Assembly: GCA_031267175.1 (NCBI GenBank)
Contig: JAIRZP010000003.1
Span: forward strand, 1-42,440
From: Coriobacteriales bacterium
GTDB taxonomy: Bacteria; Actinomycetota; Coriobacteriia; Coriobacteriales; UBA8131
Reading direction: 5' to 3'
DNA length: 42,440 nucleotides
Part shown: in pieces, positions 22,180 to 30,265 of the stretch
Layout of the letters: every line of letters begins with the position of its first letter
How positions within the stretch are numbered: the stretch's first letter is position 1
Made by a program: the position numbers and the translations under genes
Notes under the pieces: model-generated
Database searches by the model: none
What the model saw: only the letters and a program-made list of their open reading frames with translations
Told to the model about the DNA's origin: nothing

Positions 22180-23997
22180 TTACTCCTTTTTGTCGTTGAA
22201 GTGAAACAGCTCTGCGAGGTCCCCTTCGCTGAGCAGTTCGTATTGCCTGGGGGCAGGCCGCGCCTGGCTCGTGCGCTGCGTGTCCTTGGAAACCGGCTCG
22301 GATGACTCGGCGATGATGCTGACGGCTGCCCTGGGTGCCAGCCCGTGGCGGTAGGGAGGTTTGCCGCCGTCTGCTGTCAGCTTCAGGTGTGGGTGGGACA
22401 TGATGTCGTACTTCTTGTCTTGTATCGGACGCTCGCCGCGCACGAACAGGAGCGCGTACCGGTTGTCCAGCATCCGCACCTCGTCAGGTGTGAGCAGCTC
22501 GCGCCCTGTTATCTGCCAGTTGGTGGAATAGTTGCCGTGATGTCCGCTCGTGCGCCCGTAGGTGTTGGTGTCGATGGTGGACTTGCCGAGCAGTTCACTT
22601 ACCGTCTTATGGGTCGCCTGCTCGTTGCCGCCGAGGTAGAGCAGAGAGTCACAGTTGCCCATAATCGATTCGTACTGCTTCTCGAAAAGTGCTTTCAGCT
22701 GCGCGATGTTCTGCAAGATGATGGAGACCGAGATGTTGCGGCTTCTCATGACGCTGAGTATCTTCTCGAAGTCGTCGGGAAGCGCGACGTTGGCGAACTC
22801 ATCTAACACGAAGTGCACATGCACCGGCAGCGAGCCGTCGTACTTGCTATCGGCTAATGAGAACAGCTTCTGGAAGAGCTGGGTGTAAAGTATCGACACC
22901 AAAAAGTTGAAGCTCATGTCGTTGTCGGGTATAAGCGCGAAGAGCGCCACCTTCCGCTCGCCAAGACTGCCCAGGTCAAGCTCGTCTGTTGCCGTGAGCG
23001 CCGCCACGCTCGCCAAATTGAACTTTTCCAGTCTGGATGCCAACGTGACTTGGATGGACTTCAGGGTCTTGGCTGAGCCGCTCCGGTAGGCGTCGTAGTA
23101 CTTCAGCGCGATATGCTCGGGCTCGTCACGCCGAAGCTCGCCGAACAGTTCGTCCAAGATGGAACGGAACTCCTCGTCCTCTTCTTTGACCTCACCGGTT
23201 CTCAGCATCTCCATGACCATGGGGAAGTTCTGCTCGTCTTTTGGTGCCTCGTGAAGCAAGTAGAACATCAAAGCGAGCAGCAGCATGGAGGCTGCCGTGT
23301 CCCAGAAGGGGTCTTGCGTCGTCGAGCCTTTGGGGGTGGTGGCCTTGAAGAGGTTGGTGACCAGCCGCTGCACGTCGTTATCGGACTCAAGGTATCGGAA
23401 GGGATTGAAGCAGTGGCTCTTCTCCATGTTGATGAGGTCTAAGACGCGCACCTCGTAGCCCTCATGCTCCAGCAGGTGGCCGGTGTCGCGCAGTATCTCG
23501 CCTTTCGGGTCGAGCACAAGAATCGAGCTGTTGGCCTGCATAACGTTGGGCTTGGCGTACGAGCGCGTCTTGCCGGAGCCGGAGCCACCGACTACCATAA
23601 CGTTGAGGTTGCGCTTGTGGCGATGTCCGTCCAGCCCCATGCGAAAACCCTTGGTCAAGAGCTTGTTCTCACTATAGTGTCGGTTGCAGTAGCGGGCGGC
23701 TATCTGCCGTGTGTCTCCCCACTGGGCGCTTCCATGCTCCTCACGCCGTCGCCAGTTGCGGCGGGTCGAGAAGAATATGCCGATGCCCAATGCGTATGCC
23801 GCAAGCCCCAGGAGGGCAGCCTTGAGGCTACCCTCCACAACTGTCAGCCTCCACGGCTCGGCCATCGCCGCGCTCAAGGTCGCCAAAAGCTCCGTGCGCT
23901 CACCTGTAAGCACCGGGGCGAGCAGCAGCGCCAGCCACACGACCACTGGCGCACTGGCTACTGTCAGCACCCACTCCGTAGCCCTATCGCGCCTCAT
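22180..23997 (-). CDS. virD4: VirD4/TraG-type coupling protein (605 residues)
   Basis: I take ATG 23997, overlapping the previous gene by 14 bases; ATG 24027 is an in-frame alternative. Two N-terminal membrane helices (VLTVASAPVVVWLALLLAPV and ALLGLAAYALGIGIFF) are followed by HGSAQWGDTRQIA. Walker A is VVGGSGSGKT (about 133-142), then LVLDPKGEI. Walker B is VHFVLDEFANVALPDDF (about 388-404), and SIILQNIAQLKALFE follows as in other VirD4 proteins. This ATPase brings the relaxase-DNA complex to the channel. Confidence 0.93.
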   Translation of the reverse strand: MRRDRATEWVLTVASAPVVVWLALLLAPVLTGERTELLATLSAAMAEPWRLTVVEGSLKAALLGLAAYALGIGIFFSTRRNWRRREEHGSAQWGDTRQIAARYCNRHYSENKLLTKGFRMGLDGHRHKRNLNVMVVGGSGSGKTRSYAKPNVMQANSSILVLDPKGEILRDTGHLLEHEGYEVRVLDLINMEKSHCFNPFRYLESDNDVQRLVTNLFKATTPKGSTTQDPFWDTAASMLLLALMFYLLHEAPKDEQNFPMVMEMLRTGEVKEEDEEFRSILDELFGELRRDEPEHIALKYYDAYRSGSAKTLKSIQVTLASRLEKFNLASVAALTATDELDLGSLGERKVALFALIPDNDMSFNFLVSILYTQLFQKLFSLADSKYDGSLPVHVHFVLDEFANVALPDDFEKILSVMRSRNISVSIILQNIAQLKALFEKQYESIMGNCDSLLYLGGNEQATHKTVSELLGKSTIDTNTYGRTSGHHGNYSTNWQITGRELLTPDEVRMLDNRYALLFVRGERPIQDKKYDIMSHPHLKLTADGGKPPYRHGLAPRAAVSIIAESSEPVSKDTQRTSQARPAPRQYELLSEGDLAELFHFNDKKE

Positions 23998-24214
23998 CGC
24001 GACCACGCCGCTTCTTGGACGGGGCATAGGCGACTTTGATGATCACCTCGTTTAAGGCGTCGGTGGTCTTGCCTTCTGCGATGCGCTGGTTGCGCTCGTC
24101 TGCAAGGGCGGCAAGCACCGCTCCGCGCTCACAGCGATCAAGCTCAACGACGACAGTTGCGTCATCGGGCATCTCTATCACCCCTGTTGCCCTGCCGTGC
24201 CTTAGATTCAGCAT
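23984..24214 (-). CDS. Small hypothetical protein (76 residues)
   Basis: ATG 24214 (AAAGAGG upstream) starts a 76-residue frame beginning MLNLRHGRATGVIEMPDD. It overlaps the end of the ArdC-like gene by 53 bases and the start of virD4 by 14. The middle (VVELDRCERGAVLAALADER) looks helical and the tail is basic (KKRRGRDEAR). A longer in-frame reading from 24343 would lie wholly antisense-like in composition and is rejected. Family unknown. Confidence 0.6.
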   Translation of the reverse strand: MLNLRHGRATGVIEMPDDATVVVELDRCERGAVLAALADERNQRIAEGKTTDALNEVIIKVAYAPSKKRRGRDEAR

Positions 24215-25121
24215 CCTGGCCTCTTTCGACGTCCAAGGTCTTGTCCATGCGCTCAGAGATCGCCTTGGCAGCGTCGCGGATGCGGGAGAGCTCCTCGCGC
24301 ACGATGGGCGATACCTCTGTCTCGTCTCTTGTGCGCACGGCAAGTACGGGCATCAGGCCCGAGTTGTCAACACCGTAGCGCCCGGCGAGAACGTAGGCGG
24401 CAAGGCGCGCCGTCTCGCGGTCGGGACTGTCTGCGTAGTGCTCGTCATGCTCGGCGATGGCGGCCTGCGCAAGCTCCACGGCCAACGCCTTGAAGAGCTG
24501 CACTCCGTCAAGCCCCTTGGCAACGGAGATCGTCTTGCCCTCATGGCTGTAGTGGGCATAGCCCTGTGCCTCCGGAAGCCCATCTATGGTCTTGATATTG
24601 ACCGGGGATTTGTCGATCAGCGCGAAGAGCAGCTGGCGCATGTCGGGGTGGCGCGGCTCCAGGTGCCGAGATGAGGTCTGGCGCTCGTCGAACACCTTCC
24701 TCACGTTGTAACTCACGCCGATGGTGCCGTCGTCTCGGGTGTACTCGTCGCCCGGCTCCAGGATGCAGATGGCCTTCTCGCCCTGCCTCACGGACTCGCC
24801 GCGCCGCTTCCAGCTGTCGAAGTCGCCGACGCGGGTAGCCTCGGGAAGCTGCTCGAAGATGAGCAGCGTGTTTGCCACCGAGTAGCGCGGGAAGCGCGCC
24901 ATCACGTCCAGGTAGTCCTTGAAGGCCACCGGGTCTTCGCTGATGTGCTCGGTCACCTTGTCGATGCGGGCATATACCTCCTCGCGCTCGGCCTTCTTCT
25001 TGGCGGCGTACTCCTCCTTGCTGTAGGGGCGCTCTGCGCTGCCGGCCTCGGCGGCTGCGGTACCGCCACCTGCGGCCTTCTCCTGCTGCTGGTCGATTAC
25101 CGAATAGATGTCATCGTTCAT
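24162..25121 (-). CDS. ArdC/LtrC-like antirestriction-type protein (319 residues)
   Basis: After a charged N-terminus, residues 45-135 resemble the ArdC N-terminal single-strand-binding domain: YSVANTLLIFEQLPEATRVG, then DFDSWKRRGESVRQGEKAI. The C-terminal half resembles the zinc-less LtrC-type peptidase-like region (ALAVELAQAAIAEHDEHYAD), where the expected HExxH is missing, so peptidase activity is doubtful. Proteins of this kind travel with relaxase genes and may bind incoming single-stranded DNA or block restriction. It lies five bases from pcfB. Confidence 0.75.
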   Translation of the reverse strand: MNDDIYSVIDQQQEKAAGGGTAAAEAGSAERPYSKEEYAAKKKAEREEVYARIDKVTEHISEDPVAFKDYLDVMARFPRYSVANTLLIFEQLPEATRVGDFDSWKRRGESVRQGEKAICILEPGDEYTRDDGTIGVSYNVRKVFDERQTSSRHLEPRHPDMRQLLFALIDKSPVNIKTIDGLPEAQGYAHYSHEGKTISVAKGLDGVQLFKALAVELAQAAIAEHDEHYADSPDRETARLAAYVLAGRYGVDNSGLMPVLAVRTRDETEVSPIVREELSRIRDAAKAISERMDKTLDVERGQDAESKARQGNRGDRDAR

Positions 25122-25126
25122 GGTGC

Positions 25127-25999
25127 TTACCTGCCTTTCTCTGTCTTTGATTTGTAACCCCGCCGCCGCGTCGGCTTCGGGGTCTGGTGCCTGGTCTGTG
25201 CGGCCCTTGTCGGCTGGCCTGTGTCCTGGCGGCGCTCGGCGCGCTCATGGCGCTTGTCCTCGATCCTTCGACGCACGCTTTGCCGCTCACGCCCGTCCTC
25301 GCCGATGATGCCCATGTCGCGCCACAGCCCGTGGCGCTTGTTCGCCCTCTCCTGCTGATGCGCCTGGCGCTCAGATGACGCCTCTTTTTGCCGGTTCCCG
25401 CCTGCTCTTGATGAAGGCTCGGACGGAGACGGGACGCCCGCCCTTGCCTCGGTAGGGTTTTTGGGCGGTGCGCCCTCCTGGGACTGCTCTTGGCCGAGCA
25501 GCTCGTCGAGCAGTGTGTTGGCATCGCCTTGGGCAACGCTGCGCTCGGTTGCTGCTTTGCCATCGCCATCTTTGGCAGCAGTGTCAAGCTCCCGCTGCGC
25601 CTCCACCACCACCTGCGTCTCGTCGAAGCGCCCGAACTCCAGCTTCTCGACGATGCGGTTGATCTTGGCGGCGTCCTCGGCCTTGACCATCACGTCCACA
25701 TGGCCGTCGGGGCTCTCGCCGATACCTTTGATGACGGCGTACAGCACCCCGTACCTCCTGGCCTCCTTTGCGAAGTCCTTCAGCTCGGCTTGCGCGATGC
25801 CGAAGACCTTCAGCTCCTTACCGCTTTTGAGAAGCGACACCAGCCGCGCCTTGCCCTTGGTCTTTTGCTGCGTGGTGGCCACCGACCAGACGGCGCTGGC
25901 GAGGTTTTTTGCCCCTGCACCGCTGAACCTGAGTGCATACTCAACGCCCATGAGCGTGATGCGCATCGTCTGGTCTATGGCCTGCTCTGTCGCGTCCAT
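25127..25999 (-). CDS. pcfB: PcfB-family (DUF3801) conjugation protein (290 residues)
   Basis: The first 135 residues match PcfB: TLMGVEYALRFSGAGAKNLA, KGKARLVSLLKSGKELKVF, FAKEARRYGVLYAVIKG and VDVMVKAEDAAKINRIVEKL. The second half is low-complexity, charged and basic (many Arg/Gln/Glu), as often seen, and is likely to bind DNA. In pCF10 PcfB helps recruit the relaxosome to the coupling protein. The gene overlaps the relaxase end by 59 bases, so both are coupled. Confidence 0.9.
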   Translation of the reverse strand: MDATEQAIDQTMRITLMGVEYALRFSGAGAKNLASAVWSVATTQQKTKGKARLVSLLKSGKELKVFGIAQAELKDFAKEARRYGVLYAVIKGIGESPDGHVDVMVKAEDAAKINRIVEKLEFGRFDETQVVVEAQRELDTAAKDGDGKAATERSVAQGDANTLLDELLGQEQSQEGAPPKNPTEARAGVPSPSEPSSRAGGNRQKEASSERQAHQQERANKRHGLWRDMGIIGEDGRERQSVRRRIEDKRHERAERRQDTGQPTRAAQTRHQTPKPTRRRGYKSKTEKGR

Positions 26000-27377
26000 C
26001 CTTCTGTTCCTCCTTTCGGTCGTTTCCCGGTTGCAGCCGCAGTTGCTCGTCTAGCTCGATGCGGTCTATCCGCTGCCCTAACGTGCGTTGCCGCTCCTCA
26101 ATGCGTGTGCATTGCGCCACCTCCTTCCTGAGCCTTTTGAGCCGTTGGTTTATCTGCTGGTATTCGGGGTTGTCCTTGGTGGTATAGCGGTTGCTGCCGT
26201 CTGCGGCGGCGCGTATCTCGGCCTTGAGTTCTTTGCGCTCATCTGTGAGCGTGACCATCTCGCCCTCGCACCTGCTCCTGAACCCGTTGAGCTGGGCGAG
26301 GCTGTGGATGTCCTCGCGCCCGAGCAGCCGGGTGTCGTCGATAAAATCGTCCAGCTTACGTATCTCCTCGCGCAAGAGCCAGTGTATCCTTGCGTTGGAG
26401 CCGCCCTCGCCGCACAGCTGGTAGTAGCCGAGCAGGTAGAGGTAGTGGCGGTGCAGCGCCACGATGGAGCCACGGGCGAAGGCTGGCAGCTTCTTCGGCG
26501 GTTTGAAGCCAGAGCTGCGGCGCTTTGGCATCGGGAGTATCTGGTGGCGGTGGCTGTATGCACGTATCTGGGCGCGGATGCCCTCGATGGAATAGCCGTC
26601 GCCAAAGTTGCGCTCAAGTCGGAAGAACCTCTCCTTGCCAGGCGGCCTGACCGAGATGTCCTTTCCCACCTTGTACTCATATCCCAACGCCGTGAGGTTC
26701 TCGAAGAACTGCCGCTCGTTTCGGGCACGGGCGATGCACTCGTCGATGTCATCTCTGATGACCGAGCGCCAAGTGGGTTTGTGGTCACGTTCGGCCTGCC
26801 ACTCGGCGTGGTGCTTGGACTTGCCGGGTTTGGGGTTGTCGATGACGGACAGGCGATACTCACGGCAGAGCGCATCTGAGGTCTCGCGCAACTGTCGGTA
26901 CTGCTCGGCCTTGCGGTACCAGCGCGACCCGTCAACGAACGATACTGAGTTGAGGACCATGTGATTGTGCAGATGGCCTCGGTCAAGATGCGTCGCCACG
27001 ACAACCTGGAAACGGTCGCCCCACATGCGCCTGGCAAGCTCCACGCCGATCTCATGGGCGACCTCGGGTGTCGTCTCTCCCGGCTTGAATGATTGGTAGC
27101 CGTGCCAGGCTACGATGCCGCCCTCGTTGGAGAACCCGCGCTTGACTGCGTTCATGTCGGCGCAAGCGCTCTTTGGGTCGCAGTTGACGCCAGTGACGAA
27201 CAGCCGCTGCTCGGTCTTGGATGGGTCAGCGGCATAGGCCGTCACTGTGTCCAGTGCCCGGTCGCCGTCTGGGCCGGTGCCCCCGAAGTCCGGGTTGGCG
27301 GTCTTGTCAGCGTTGGCGACGTAATCGACGACCCTCTTCAGGTCGCCCTTGACGTGCCAGATGGATGTGGTGGCCAT
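25941..27377 (-). CDS. MOBP-type relaxase (478 residues)
   Basis: ATG 27377 overlaps the mobC stop (TGATG). The N-terminal domain has TSIWHVKGDLKRVVDYVANA, GRQ-like AYAADPSKTEQRLFVTGVNC, and the metal-binding motif HLDRGHLHNHMVLNSVS (about 128-144). The catalytic Tyr is likely Tyr17 or so in RVVDYVANADKT. The C-terminal 250 residues carry coiled-coil-like and basic segments. The enzyme nicks the oriT strand, stays bound at the 5' end and is exported by the T4SS. A matching nic-like sequence lies 380 bases upstream of its start. Confidence 0.92.
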   Translation of the reverse strand: MATTSIWHVKGDLKRVVDYVANADKTANPDFGGTGPDGDRALDTVTAYAADPSKTEQRLFVTGVNCDPKSACADMNAVKRGFSNEGGIVAWHGYQSFKPGETTPEVAHEIGVELARRMWGDRFQVVVATHLDRGHLHNHMVLNSVSFVDGSRWYRKAEQYRQLRETSDALCREYRLSVIDNPKPGKSKHHAEWQAERDHKPTWRSVIRDDIDECIARARNERQFFENLTALGYEYKVGKDISVRPPGKERFFRLERNFGDGYSIEGIRAQIRAYSHRHQILPMPKRRSSGFKPPKKLPAFARGSIVALHRHYLYLLGYYQLCGEGGSNARIHWLLREEIRKLDDFIDDTRLLGREDIHSLAQLNGFRSRCEGEMVTLTDERKELKAEIRAAADGSNRYTTKDNPEYQQINQRLKRLRKEVAQCTRIEERQRTLGQRIDRIELDEQLRLQPGNDRKEEQKDGRDRAGHRPDDAHHAHGR

Positions 27378-27706
27378 CACTCCAGCCTCCGATGTTCGTA
27401 GACCGCCTCGGTTATCCTGGTGGCGACGCGCCGAAGCTCGGTGGCGTTGCGCTCGTAGCGGGCGGCGTCGATGTCGCCGATTGAGTGGGCGCGGGCAGCG
27501 ATCTGGTTTAAGTTGTTGCCGATGGAGTGCAGCTCGCGCATCATCAGGTGGTAGTCCGGCGGCGGCTTGTCGATGGGGATCAGGCTGTTGATGAGGGCGC
27601 GGATGTAGGCTGCCCGCGACAGCCCGCTCTTCTTGACTGCGGCGTCCAGCCTGGCGGCATCCGACTTTGACAGACGCAGGTGGTAGCGAACGAAACGCTC
27701 AGGCAT
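27377..27706 (-). CDS. mobC: MobC-like relaxosome accessory protein (109 residues)
   Basis: I use ATG 27706 (GGAG ten bases upstream); a GTG at 27715 is too close to that site. RFVRYHLRLSKSDAARLDAA and SGLSRAAYIRALI form a ribbon-helix-helix-type DNA-binding part, and ELHSIGNNLNQIAARAHSIG is the signature of the MobC family. MobC binds oriT next to the nick and helps the relaxase open the strands. The oriT-like hairpins begin 46 bases upstream. Confidence 0.9.
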   Translation of the reverse strand: MPERFVRYHLRLSKSDAARLDAAVKKSGLSRAAYIRALINSLIPIDKPPPDYHLMMRELHSIGNNLNQIAARAHSIGDIDAARYERNATELRRVATRITEAVYEHRRLE

Positions 27707-27751
27707 AAGCCTCACGCTCCTTCCAATATTCGGTTAAAAACCGGAGGGTTT

Positions 27752-27821
27752 CAGGGGCAGGATGCCCCTGACAAGGAGCCACTCGGGAGGGTGGCGGTCT
27801 GACCGGATGGCACATCCGGTC
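27752..27821 (-). other. Probable origin of transfer (oriT) with IncP-like nic motif
   Basis: Two perfect hairpins lie between mobC and the hypothetical gene. One is CAGGGGCA/TGCCCCTG (27752-27770), the other GACCGGATG/CATCCGGTC (27801-27821). On the minus strand the first hairpin includes CATCCTGC (27764-27757), matching the YATCCTG-Y nic consensus of IncP-type MOBP relaxases, with the predicted nick between 27758 and 27757. The position right upstream of mobC and the relaxase is the usual one. The nick site has not been tested. Confidence 0.7.
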
Positions 27822-27963
27822 GATGCTTGCTGTACTTGAGAAACTTGTCCCCAGGCTTCGCCTGCGGACGAAAGGCACTGTCCCGAAGAAGAAGTTCGAC
27901 CTTCAAACGCTTATACTATTGGGTACTTCGTTGTGCCCGAAGTCAGTATCGAGAGGATCGCCG

Positions 27964-28590
27964 ATGTCAATCTGCATAGACGTTATACCCTCAATTGAAC
28001 GGATTCCTACAACTGGCGAGTTGGCTGCTGAAACGGAGAGCATACTTGAGGGTTTGGCTGGGAATCCTCTAGTCGAGGAAATCTGGAAGCGGGACGGCGT
28101 ATCGCCGAAAGGTGTTCTTGTTGAGCTGCTCGAAGAGATGCCCGATGAAGCCGAGGGGTCAAAGCGATGCAGCGACCCATTGCTGTTACTGTCGATGGAC
28201 GGTTACAGCTATGGCTGGCTTTCAGCCGACAACTACAAGATAGGCTTCGACTTCTACTTCGACTCTGTAGAGAGAGACGGCGATGCTGACTTTTTCAGGG
28301 AGTTCATTGGCGACGATATGGCGAGCCTTGCAAGGGAGCGGGGCAAGCTTCACGATTTTCCATTCAAGCAGGCTTCCTGTCTGGGCTACAGATGGTATAT
28401 GCGCGGGCGGGTTGGCCGCCCGCGATCCACTTGGCTGTTGGCGGGCGTGGCGGCAACTGCGCTCGCACATCTGACCGCCGGGATTCTCTTCTCAGATGAC
28501 GGTGGTGCCGATTACGAGAGAATGCCCGAAGCTCCTGATGCCTTCCTCGAATGGTTCCCAAGCTGGTGTATGGATGAATGGGACTGCTGA
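27964..28590 (+). CDS. Hypothetical cargo protein (208 residues)
   Basis: ATG 27964 follows AGAGGATCG; the frame is open further upstream through the oriT region but without codon logic. The product starts MSICIDVIPSIERIPTTGEL. A possible hydrophobic helix near residues 156-173 (STWLLAGVAATALAHLTAGI) and many acidic residues are visible. It ends DEWDC. I recognise no family. It is the only rightward gene inside the transfer region and ends 15 bases before the convergent DpnD-like gene, so it was probably inserted between oriT and the downstream block. Confidence 0.75.
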   Translation: MSICIDVIPSIERIPTTGELAAETESILEGLAGNPLVEEIWKRDGVSPKGVLVELLEEMPDEAEGSKRCSDPLLLLSMDGYSYGWLSADNYKIGFDFYFDSVERDGDADFFREFIGDDMASLARERGKLHDFPFKQASCLGYRWYMRGRVGRPRSTWLLAGVAATALAHLTAGILFSDDGGADYERMPEAPDAFLEWFPSWCMDEWDC

Positions 28591-28605
28591 GACTGGTACT
28601 GCCAA

Positions 28606-29181
28606 TCATCTCTCTATGCCACGCCTTCTCTCCTGCAGCAGCACCTTGAAGTCAACGCCTTTGAAGTCATCGGCACCCAGGACGTGGGTCTCGTATTTCC
28701 AGCCGTCAGCAACCTTCTCCTTGGCCTCGTCACGATTTGCTGCCCTGACCTGAACGGTGCGCTCAAGCCTCTCGGTTATCCTCACGCTGTAGAGATTCTC
28801 CTTCGGGGCCTGCTCGGGGGCGGCAGTCGCCAGGTTGCCGAACAGCCTGACCTCAGCCGCTTTATCGTTGTCGTAGACAACGGCTTCGAAGTCTGCGTAG
28901 TCGGTGTCTCTGTAGCTGTACTCGCGAAAAGGCAGGGTGTCGCCGATGACGTGTTCCAGCTCGGTGGCCTTTGAGTAGTCCCAGTAGATGCCACCGTCAT
29001 GCTCGTCCCAGCGTCCGTCTGCGCCCTTCAGGTAGCTTGCAAAGTACCAACCGAAGCCATTGGGTGAGTACTCATCCTCACAGACGTGGACGCCAAAAAG
29101 CGCTGGAACCTCGCCGCCTTCGGTCTTGCCCTTGACCAGCCACGCGGCTTCGCTCTGCTGACACGTTTTGTAGTCGTACAT
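28606..29181 (-). CDS. Protein with DpnD/PcfM-like C-terminal domain (191 residues)
   Basis: ATG 29181 has GAGAGG upstream and lies six bases from the toprim gene stop. The last 60 residues match the DpnD/PcfM family: NLYSVRITERLERTVQVRAA, then DEAKEKVADGWKYE, then LGADDFKGVDFKV. The first 120 residues contain an acidic, aromatic-rich region (FGWYFASYLKGADGRW) similar to nothing I can name. DpnD-like proteins occur in conjugative elements without a firm function. Confidence 0.75.
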   Translation of the reverse strand: MYDYKTCQQSEAAWLVKGKTEGGEVPALFGVHVCEDEYSPNGFGWYFASYLKGADGRWDEHDGGIYWDYSKATELEHVIGDTLPFREYSYRDTDYADFEAVVYDNDKAAEVRLFGNLATAAPEQAPKENLYSVRITERLERTVQVRAANRDEAKEKVADGWKYETHVLGADDFKGVDFKVLLQERRRGIER

Positions 29182-29186
29182 GCTGC

Positions 29187-30221
29187 TCACCTCTCCTTCG
29201 ACTGACTGCTCTTGGCTTTCCTCGCAGATCGCTCGGTGGTCAGCAGCCGCTCTTCTTGTAGCGACACCTGCTCGGGCGGGCAGGGCTTCATCTGCGTCAT
29301 CAAGTACTCGGCCACATCCTTGCCCACAGGTGGTGGGGCTATCGAGATGTCGAAGCCTCTCAAGTGCAAGGCAGAGGCGATCATGTCAGCAGCGTTGATG
29401 CCTGGCCCGTCGTTGTCCAGGTGCAGGTGGATTCTTTTGGTGTGCGGGTTGTCGGATAGGTACTGCGTCAGCGCCTGCGGGATGCGGGTGCGTTCGTTTG
29501 AGTTGGCTACTGCTGGCACCCCGCCCAGGCTGAGCAGGTTGAGATTTCTCCACTCGCGGTCGTCGAGCAGAGTTAGCGTGGCGAACGCCAGCGCGTCAAT
29601 GGCACCCTCGAAGACGTGGACAGATCTGGCATTGATCTGGGATGCCAGTCGGAACGCGAAACGCTTGTCCGAGCCGGCGGCCTCGCCCTTGAAGTTGCAG
29701 CCGATTCCGCGCAGGGCGGCGTATCTCGGCATTCCCGTCTTATCGCGACCGGCGAAGACTACGCAGGGCCTGCCCTTGCGCTGGGCCTGGTAGACCAGAC
29801 CGTTGCCCATGACGTTCTTGATGATGTGCGGGTCTATTCTGCGCAGCTCCAGGTAGGCGATGGCATCGGCGTTGGTCTTGGCCGGTGCGGGCAGGATGAA
29901 CTTTTTTGCTGCCAGTGCCGGTTGTGTGGTCTTGCCAACGCTGTGGATTGGTGGTGCGATCTCATTGGCACCCAGCGTTATCACGGCGTCAAGGAAGGTC
30001 ATGCCTTTGACTTTTACGAGGTAATCAATTGCGTTTTTTCCACCAAAACCCTGGCTCCACCAGTAGAAACGTCCGTTCGACAGTTTGAGGGAGTCATGGG
30101 TCTTGGTGCAGTAGCTGTCCGGCCCGAGCCTGACCAGCTCGTCCGGCTCGCACTGTTGAAGATAGGTGAGCAGGTCGATCTGCTTGACCCGCTCCACCTC
30201 CTTCGGGTCGATATAGGGCAT
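29187..30221 (-). CDS. Primase-like protein with DUF3991 and toprim domains (344 residues)
   Basis: The N-terminal part has the DUF3991 zinc-ribbon-related block SYCTKTHDSLKLSNGRFYWW, followed by GFGGKNAIDYLVKVKG. The C-terminal part is a toprim domain: VHVFEGAIDALAFATL carries the conserved Glu, and IHLHLDNDGPGINAAD carries the D-x-D pair. Such proteins are thought to prime or process transferred single-stranded DNA in the recipient. The gene is 44 bases downstream of the giant SNF2 gene and has AGGAGG before its start. Confidence 0.88.
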   Translation of the reverse strand: MPYIDPKEVERVKQIDLLTYLQQCEPDELVRLGPDSYCTKTHDSLKLSNGRFYWWSQGFGGKNAIDYLVKVKGMTFLDAVITLGANEIAPPIHSVGKTTQPALAAKKFILPAPAKTNADAIAYLELRRIDPHIIKNVMGNGLVYQAQRKGRPCVVFAGRDKTGMPRYAALRGIGCNFKGEAAGSDKRFAFRLASQINARSVHVFEGAIDALAFATLTLLDDREWRNLNLLSLGGVPAVANSNERTRIPQALTQYLSDNPHTKRIHLHLDNDGPGINAADMIASALHLRGFDISIAPPPVGKDVAEYLMTQMKPCPPEQVSLQEERLLTTERSARKAKSSQSKER

Positions 30222-30265
30222 GATATGCCTCCTGTTCTTTGGTTGTGATTGGTTGAGGGGTGGGC

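Noticed and set aside
24215..24343. Longer start for the 76-residue protein at 23984-24214
   Set aside because: The extra 43 codons overlap the ArdC-like gene in another frame and give an Arg/Ser/Pro-rich sequence, while ATG 24214 has an upstream AAAGAGG.
27823..27963. Upstream extension of the 208-residue hypothetical protein
   Set aside because: The added 47 codons run from beside the oriT hairpins and look like translated non-coding DNA; ATG 27964 has a ribosome binding site.
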